A DNA stretch of 64,000 nucleotides from JBEEJL01 sp043744215 (lineage in GTDB: Bacteria; Pseudomonadota; Gammaproteobacteria; Burkholderiales; JBEEJL01): contig JAYTVC010000050.1 of assembly GCA_043744215.1 (NCBI GenBank), positions 1-64,000 of the forward strand. Direction: 5' to 3'. A program made the translations under genes and the position numbers. How positions within the stretch are numbered: position 1 is the first letter of the stretch; each line of letters begins with the position of its first letter. Below are positions 60,358 through 64,000 of this stretch, piece by piece. Below the pieces are notes generated by a model. That model was not told the origin of the DNA. It saw only the letters and a list, made by a program, of their open reading frames with translations, and searched no databases.

Positions 60358-60948
60358 ATGATTGACCGGGACGGATATCGCCCCAACGTTGGCATTGTCT
60401 TATGCAACGCCAAGAACGAAGTTTTTTGGGGCAAGCGCGTTAAAGAGCACTCGTGGCAGTTCCCTCAAGGTGGCATCAAATACGGGGAATCGCCCGAGCA
60501 GGCCATGTTCCGCGAGTTGGAAGAAGAAACCGGCTTGCTGCCTCAGCACGTACAAATTCTCGGGCGCACGCGCTCTTGGCTGCATTATGACGTGCCCGCC
60601 CACTGGGTTCGGCGCGAGTTTCGCGGTAGTTATCGCGGGCAAAAGCAAATCTGGTATTTACTGCGCCTCGTGGGCCGTGATTGCGATGTGAAGTTGCGCG
60701 CCAGCACCCATCCCGAATTCGACGCCTGGCGCTGGCATGAGTATTGGATTCCTCTGGAAAATGTCATTGACTTCAAACGCGATGTGTATCGCCAGGCGCT
60801 GAACGAATTATTCGTTTATCTGCGTGGTCATGGTCAGCGATCCCATCGTGTGCGCACCGACAGACCCGAGCGTCAGCCCAATGAGGCGCAAGCCGACGAG
60901 AAGACGAATCTCGAAAGCACCCTACCCAAAGCCCCCATGACGGGTTGA
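60358..60948 (+). CDS. rppH: RNA 5' pyrophosphohydrolase RppH
   Basis: This 196-residue Nudix enzyme removes pyrophosphate from the 5' end of mRNA and triggers decay. The Nudix box runs from residue 38 to 60 with G38, E44, R52, E53, E56, E57 and G59 all in place, and GYRPNVGIVLCN and SWQFPQGG are conserved. A polar C-terminal tail of about 40 residues follows the core. It normally lies next to proS in betaproteobacteria; here about 7 kb of accessory genes separate them. Confidence 0.95.
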   Translation: MIDRDGYRPNVGIVLCNAKNEVFWGKRVKEHSWQFPQGGIKYGESPEQAMFRELEEETGLLPQHVQILGRTRSWLHYDVPAHWVRREFRGSYRGQKQIWYLLRLVGRDCDVKLRASTHPEFDAWRWHEYWIPLENVIDFKRDVYRQALNELFVYLRGHGQRSHRVRTDRPERQPNEAQADEKTNLESTLPKAPMTG

Positions 60949-61060
60949 GATTCTAACGAGTCTGTCCTATACTGAACTTATTGGTTAGACGTTGTCTAGA
61001 CTAATTCCAGTTAAGATAATATTTACAGAAGCTGGAAATTTAAGGTTAGCGCATTTATTG

Positions 61061-61090
61061 CTAACGCATTGATTATATTCAATAATTTTT
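61061..61090 (+). repeat. AT-rich dispersed repeat, copy 14
   Basis: CTAACGCATTGATTATATTC then AATAATTTTT. It ends right before the AAGGAG site of the rubrerythrin gene. Confidence 0.8.
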
Positions 61091-61103
61091 AAGGAGACGC
61101 ATC

Positions 61104-61523
61104 ATGCAACTCAAAGGCTCAAAAACCCACGACAATCTGAAAGCGGCATTTGCCGGTGAATCCCAAGCCAACCGCCGTTATCTTTACTTTGCAGCCAAGG
61201 CTGACGTAGAAGGCCAAAACGATGTGGCCGCCGTATTCCGCTCTACCGCTGAAGGCGAGACGGGCCATGCGCACGGCCATTTGGAATACATGGAATCCGT
61301 CGGCGATCCCGCGACAGATTTGCCCATTGGTTCCAGCCGCAACAATTTGAAAGCGGCCATCGCCGGCGAGACGCATGAATATACCGATATGTATCCCGGT
61401 ATGGCAAAACAGGCTCGCACTGAAGGCTTCGAAGAAATCGCCGACTGGTTTGAGACCCTGGCAAAAGCCGAACGCTCCCACGCCAACCGTTTTCAAAAAG
61501 CGCTGGATGCTTTAGCTGACTAA
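61104..61523 (+). CDS. Rubrerythrin (short, no rubredoxin domain)
   Basis: This 139-residue four-helix di-iron protein has ligands E19, E52 and H55, E92, and E123 and H126 (ExxH pairs GETGH and AERSH). It lacks the C-terminal CxxC rubredoxin domain of classical rubrerythrins and so resembles erythrin/sulerythrin-type peroxidases. It would reduce hydrogen peroxide with electrons from a separate donor, perhaps from the Fe-S protein downstream. The start has AAGGAG, and a terminator at 61553 follows. Confidence 0.92.
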   Translation: MQLKGSKTHDNLKAAFAGESQANRRYLYFAAKADVEGQNDVAAVFRSTAEGETGHAHGHLEYMESVGDPATDLPIGSSRNNLKAAIAGETHEYTDMYPGMAKQARTEGFEEIADWFETLAKAERSHANRFQKALDALAD

Positions 61524-61552
61524 CATATCGCCGCAAACCTGGCTGTTAAAAA

Positions 61553-61585
61553 AAAGGCGAAGACAAAAATCTTCGCCTTTGTTTT
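61553..61585. terminator. Terminator after rubrerythrin
   Basis: AAAGGCGAAG (61553-61562) pairs with CTTCGCCTTT (61571-61580), followed by GTTTTT. Some read-through into the next genes is possible. Confidence 0.8.
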
Positions 61586-61615
61586 TCAAAACAACTGTGT
61601 AAATGAGGAAAAACC

Positions 61616-62950
61616 ATGACCCGCGAAGGCAGTCTCGACGCGCCAAAACGTCATCCGCTTGATTGGAACAACCCCGACTTCTACAACGAAGCGTCGTTGC
61701 TGCACGAGCTTGAACGCGTATACGATATTTGCCACGGCTGCCGCCGCTGCTTTAATTTATGCAACGCGTTTCCGCTGCTGTTTGATGCCATCGACGGGAG
61801 CGAGTCGATGGAACTCGACAGCGTGCCGAAAAAAGTTTTTTGGGACGTGGTCGATCAATGCTATCTGTGCGACATGTGCTTCATGACCAAATGTCCCTAT
61901 GTGCCGCCGCATCAGTTTAACGTCGATTTTCCCCATCTGATGCTGCGCGCCAAAGCGGTAAAATACAAAGCGGGCAAAACCAGCTTCCGCGACAAATTAC
62001 TCACCAGCACCGACCTGATGGGCAAGCTCGCCAGCATTCCGGTCGTGGTGCAAGTAGTCAACAAGGCCAACAAAACCCCGGCCACGCGCAAAATTCTGGA
62101 AGGCGTTTTGCAAGTGCATAAAGATCGGCAACTGCCCGAATACGACAGCAAAAAATTCCGCAGCCATGCGAAACCGAACGAGGCATGGCCAGTGCGAGAG
62201 GGCAAAAACACGCCTGGCAAAGTGGCGATTTATGCGACTTGTTACGTGAACTACAACGAGCCGGGCATCGGCCATGATTTGATCAAGATTCTCAATCACA
62301 ACGAAATTCCTCACCGGCTGGTGGAAAAAGAATCCTGCTGCGGCATGCCGAAATTGGAACTGGGCGATCTGGACGCGGTAAAAGCATTGAAAGAAAAAAA
62401 TATTCCGCACCTGGTTAAATTGGCGAAAGACGGTTACGCGATTATCACGTCCGTGCCTTCGTGCACGCTCATGTACAAGCAGGAATTGCCGCTGATGTTC
62501 CCCAACGATGCCGACGTCAAGGCGGTGGCCGAAGCGATGTTCGATCCGTTCGAATATTTTATGTTGCGCAAAACTGATGGCCTGTTGAAGACCGATTTCA
62601 AAAAACCGCTGGGCAAAGTGTCGTATCACATTCCCTGCCACTTACGCGTACAAAATATGGGACAAAAAACACGCGAGATGCTGCAACTCGTCCCCGATAC
62701 CACGGTCAATACGGTGGAGAGATGCTCGGGCCACGACGGCACTTGGGGCGTGAAAAAAGAATACTTTGACCTGTCGATGAAAATCGGCAAGCCGGTTTTC
62801 AAAGCCATGGCCGGTACGCAACCGGATTACGTCAGTTCCGATTGCGCCATTGCCGGACGCCACATCATGCAAGGCATAGATGGCGGGCCCGAAACCGCCA
62901 CTGAAAAACAGCACCCGCTTACGCTTATACGCATTGCTTACGGACTTTAA
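61616..62950 (+). CDS. Two-[4Fe-4S] heterodisulfide-reductase-like oxidoreductase
   Basis: This 444-residue iron-sulfur protein resembles GlpC/HdrD. The first ferredoxin-type motif has C39, C42, C45 and C49; the second has C82, C85, C88 and C93 (CYLCDMCFMTKC). The C-terminal half has one clear CCG-type motif (EKESCCGMPKLELG) and a second, atypical one (RCSGHDGTWG, where CSG replaces CCG). No flavin domain is present, so it needs a partner. It lies between rubrerythrin and a DUF3501 gene, a trio seen in other betaproteobacteria. A role in passing electrons to rubrerythrin is inferred. Confidence 0.87.
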   Translation: MTREGSLDAPKRHPLDWNNPDFYNEASLLHELERVYDICHGCRRCFNLCNAFPLLFDAIDGSESMELDSVPKKVFWDVVDQCYLCDMCFMTKCPYVPPHQFNVDFPHLMLRAKAVKYKAGKTSFRDKLLTSTDLMGKLASIPVVVQVVNKANKTPATRKILEGVLQVHKDRQLPEYDSKKFRSHAKPNEAWPVREGKNTPGKVAIYATCYVNYNEPGIGHDLIKILNHNEIPHRLVEKESCCGMPKLELGDLDAVKALKEKNIPHLVKLAKDGYAIITSVPSCTLMYKQELPLMFPNDADVKAVAEAMFDPFEYFMLRKTDGLLKTDFKKPLGKVSYHIPCHLRVQNMGQKTREMLQLVPDTTVNTVERCSGHDGTWGVKKEYFDLSMKIGKPVFKAMAGTQPDYVSSDCAIAGRHIMQGIDGGPETATEKQHPLTLIRIAYGL

Positions 62951-62965
62951 TTGACAGGAAGAATC

Positions 62966-63550
62966 ATGGCCATTACCCGCGACAGTTTGATGACCCTCGA
63001 AGCCTATGCCAAAGCGCGTAAAGATTTTCGCGCCAAAGTCATCGCGCACAAAAAAAATCGCACTTTGCATTTAGGCGAGCATGTCACGCTGCTGTTTGAA
63101 GACGAGCTGACCATCCGCTATCAAGTGCAGGAAATGCTGCGCATCGAAAAAATATTCGAAGAAGATGGCATTGAAGAGGAACTCAGTGCCTACAATCCGC
63201 TGATTCCCGAAGGCACCAACTGGAAGGCGACCATGCTGATCGAATACACCGACATCGAAGAGCGCAAAGTCGCGCTGTCGAAACTGGTCGGCGTGGAAGA
63301 CAAAGTATGGGTGCGCGCGTTCGGTTTCAATCGCGTCTATGCGATTGCAGACGAAGACATGGAGCGTGACCGCGAAGGCAAAACCTCGTCCGTGCATTTT
63401 TTGCGTTTTGAACTCACGCGCGAAATGGTCGCTGCGCTCAAGGCCGGTGCCGATGTGGGCATGGGCGTCGATCATCCCCATTGCCAGATCATGATCTCGG
63501 AAATCGATCCGGTCTCGCGCGAAGCGCTGGTTGCAGACCTGAAAGGATGA
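62966..63550 (+). CDS. DUF3501-family protein
   Basis: This 194-residue soluble protein has ITRDSLMTLEAYAKARKDFR at the start, HLGEHVTLLFEDELTIRYQV and MLRIEKIFEEDGIEEELSAY. These acidic and basic stretches are characteristic of DUF3501, whose function is unknown. The ATG at 62966 is chosen because GACAGGAAG precedes it; a start five codons earlier is possible. It follows the Fe-S oxidoreductase by 15 bp and is surely co-transcribed. Confidence 0.87.
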   Translation: MAITRDSLMTLEAYAKARKDFRAKVIAHKKNRTLHLGEHVTLLFEDELTIRYQVQEMLRIEKIFEEDGIEEELSAYNPLIPEGTNWKATMLIEYTDIEERKVALSKLVGVEDKVWVRAFGFNRVYAIADEDMERDREGKTSSVHFLRFELTREMVAALKAGADVGMGVDHPHCQIMISEIDPVSREALVADLKG

Positions 63551-63637
63551 TGTTTTTCGCTAACGGTTGATCTGGCGCAAACACGGTTTCTTTGATTGAA
63601 GCTAATGTATTCATCATTGCTTCGAGCAGGAGATGAT

Positions 63638-64000
63638 ATGTTTAGCGCCAAACTCAATTTGGTCGATCACATTACGGACGCTTTGCAACAGCGCTTGCGG
63701 CGCGCCCATCTCCCCGTTGCCATTAGGCTTTGGAACAACCAGATCTTGGTCGGCGATACGCCGCCGTGCATCATTATCTCGCTCAAATCACCGCAAGCCC
63801 TCAGCCTGTTCGCGCGGCCCGACATCAGCCAATTCGCCGAATATTACGTGCAAAAAAAAATCGACCTCGAAGGCAATGTGAAAGACATTGTGCGCTTGGT
63901 CGCGCCGTTGCTGGATATCAACGGCAGCGTGCAAACCACCATCGGCCATGCCGCCAAATTGTGGCGTCACACGCGCAGTCGCGACAAACAGGCCATCCGG
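63638..64000 (+). CDS. Cyclopropane-fatty-acyl-phospholipid synthase-like, N-terminal part
   Basis: The first 121 residues are visible before the right edge. HLPVAIRLWNNQILVGDTPP and LSLFARPDISQFAEYYVQKK followed by IDLEGNVKDIVRLV match the N-terminal domain of the CFA synthase/SAM-methyltransferase family; the methyltransferase domain lies outside the window. The RBS GCAGGAG precedes the ATG at 63638. CFA synthases methylate unsaturated acyl chains of phospholipids. Confidence 0.75.
   Translation, partial: MFSAKLNLVDHITDALQQRLRRAHLPVAIRLWNNQILVGDTPPCIIISLKSPQALSLFARPDISQFAEYYVQKKIDLEGNVKDIVRLVAPLLDINGSVQTTIGHAAKLWRHTRSRDKQAIR

Overview
The window looks like the chromosome of a betaproteobacterium. 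I base this on gene content and order (purM/purN next to an RsmB-type methyltransferase, hda followed by a HAD phosphatase, pcnB-folK-deoxynucleoside kinase-panB-panC, queA/tgt/yajC/secD/secF, DUF2069-wrbA, proS-lytic transglycosylase, rppH) and on a Neisseria-like type II-C Cas9. The genus cannot be fixed from the sequence alone.

Layout. 1-88 is the 3' end of rpmG (ribosomal protein L33). 89-5990 is an accessory stretch in which the rpmG 3' end recurs as damaged copies (about 4837, 4914-5003, 5784-5864). These copies bracket two cargo blocks: decayed aromatic-ring genes (a broken 3-hydroxybenzoate 6-hydroxylase, fumarylpyruvate hydrolase, gentisate dioxygenase, pobA, a pcaD fragment, pcaC) and a ParD/ParE-type toxin-antitoxin pair. 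6053-11443 is a complete type II-C CRISPR-Cas locus: ten identical repeats, cas2, cas1 and cas9 on the minus strand, and a divergent tracrRNA whose promoter overlaps the cas9 start. 11621-18588 is a minus-strand core block (desaturase, MscS channel, phospholipase-D-like lipoprotein, RsmB-type methyltransferase, DUF3108, purN, purM).

18656-30342 holds a PerM-type transporter, two small unknown genes, nadA, hda, a HAD phosphatase, a cyclic-nucleotide-domain/GGDEF protein, an iron/cobalamin-type ABC transporter, pcnB, folK, a deoxynucleoside kinase and panBC. 31016-35432 is a four-gene MacB-like ABC export operon. 35819-42961 carries hyi, tRNA-Leu(CAA), queA with a duplicated 3' tail, a thioesterase, tgt, yajC, secD and secF. 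43022-53382 carries membrane and redox genes (DedA, cytochrome b561, two YceI proteins, wrbA, a YihY protein, a large PilZ-like protein, a thioredoxin-like protein, a lytic transglycosylase) and proS.

53537-60197, between proS and rppH, is a second accessory block: a HigBA-type toxin-antitoxin pair, a VOC protein, the C-terminal stub of a TonB-dependent receptor, a DUF3455 lipoprotein, a TPR protein, a small lipoprotein and a DUF4331 protein, facing a divergent ECF sigma/anti-sigma pair. The end holds rppH, a short rubrerythrin, a two-[4Fe-4S] oxidoreductase, a DUF3501 protein and the start of a cyclopropane-fatty-acid-synthase-like gene.

Two structures are not explained by ordinary gene calls. 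One is the repeated rpmG 3' end with a shared core, which suggests a site-specific integration hotspot inside a ribosomal protein gene. The other is a dispersed AT-rich repeat of about 27 bp (core TTGATTATATTGAATAAT), seen about 14 times on both strands, which often supplies stop codons, start codons or the first residues of signal peptides.
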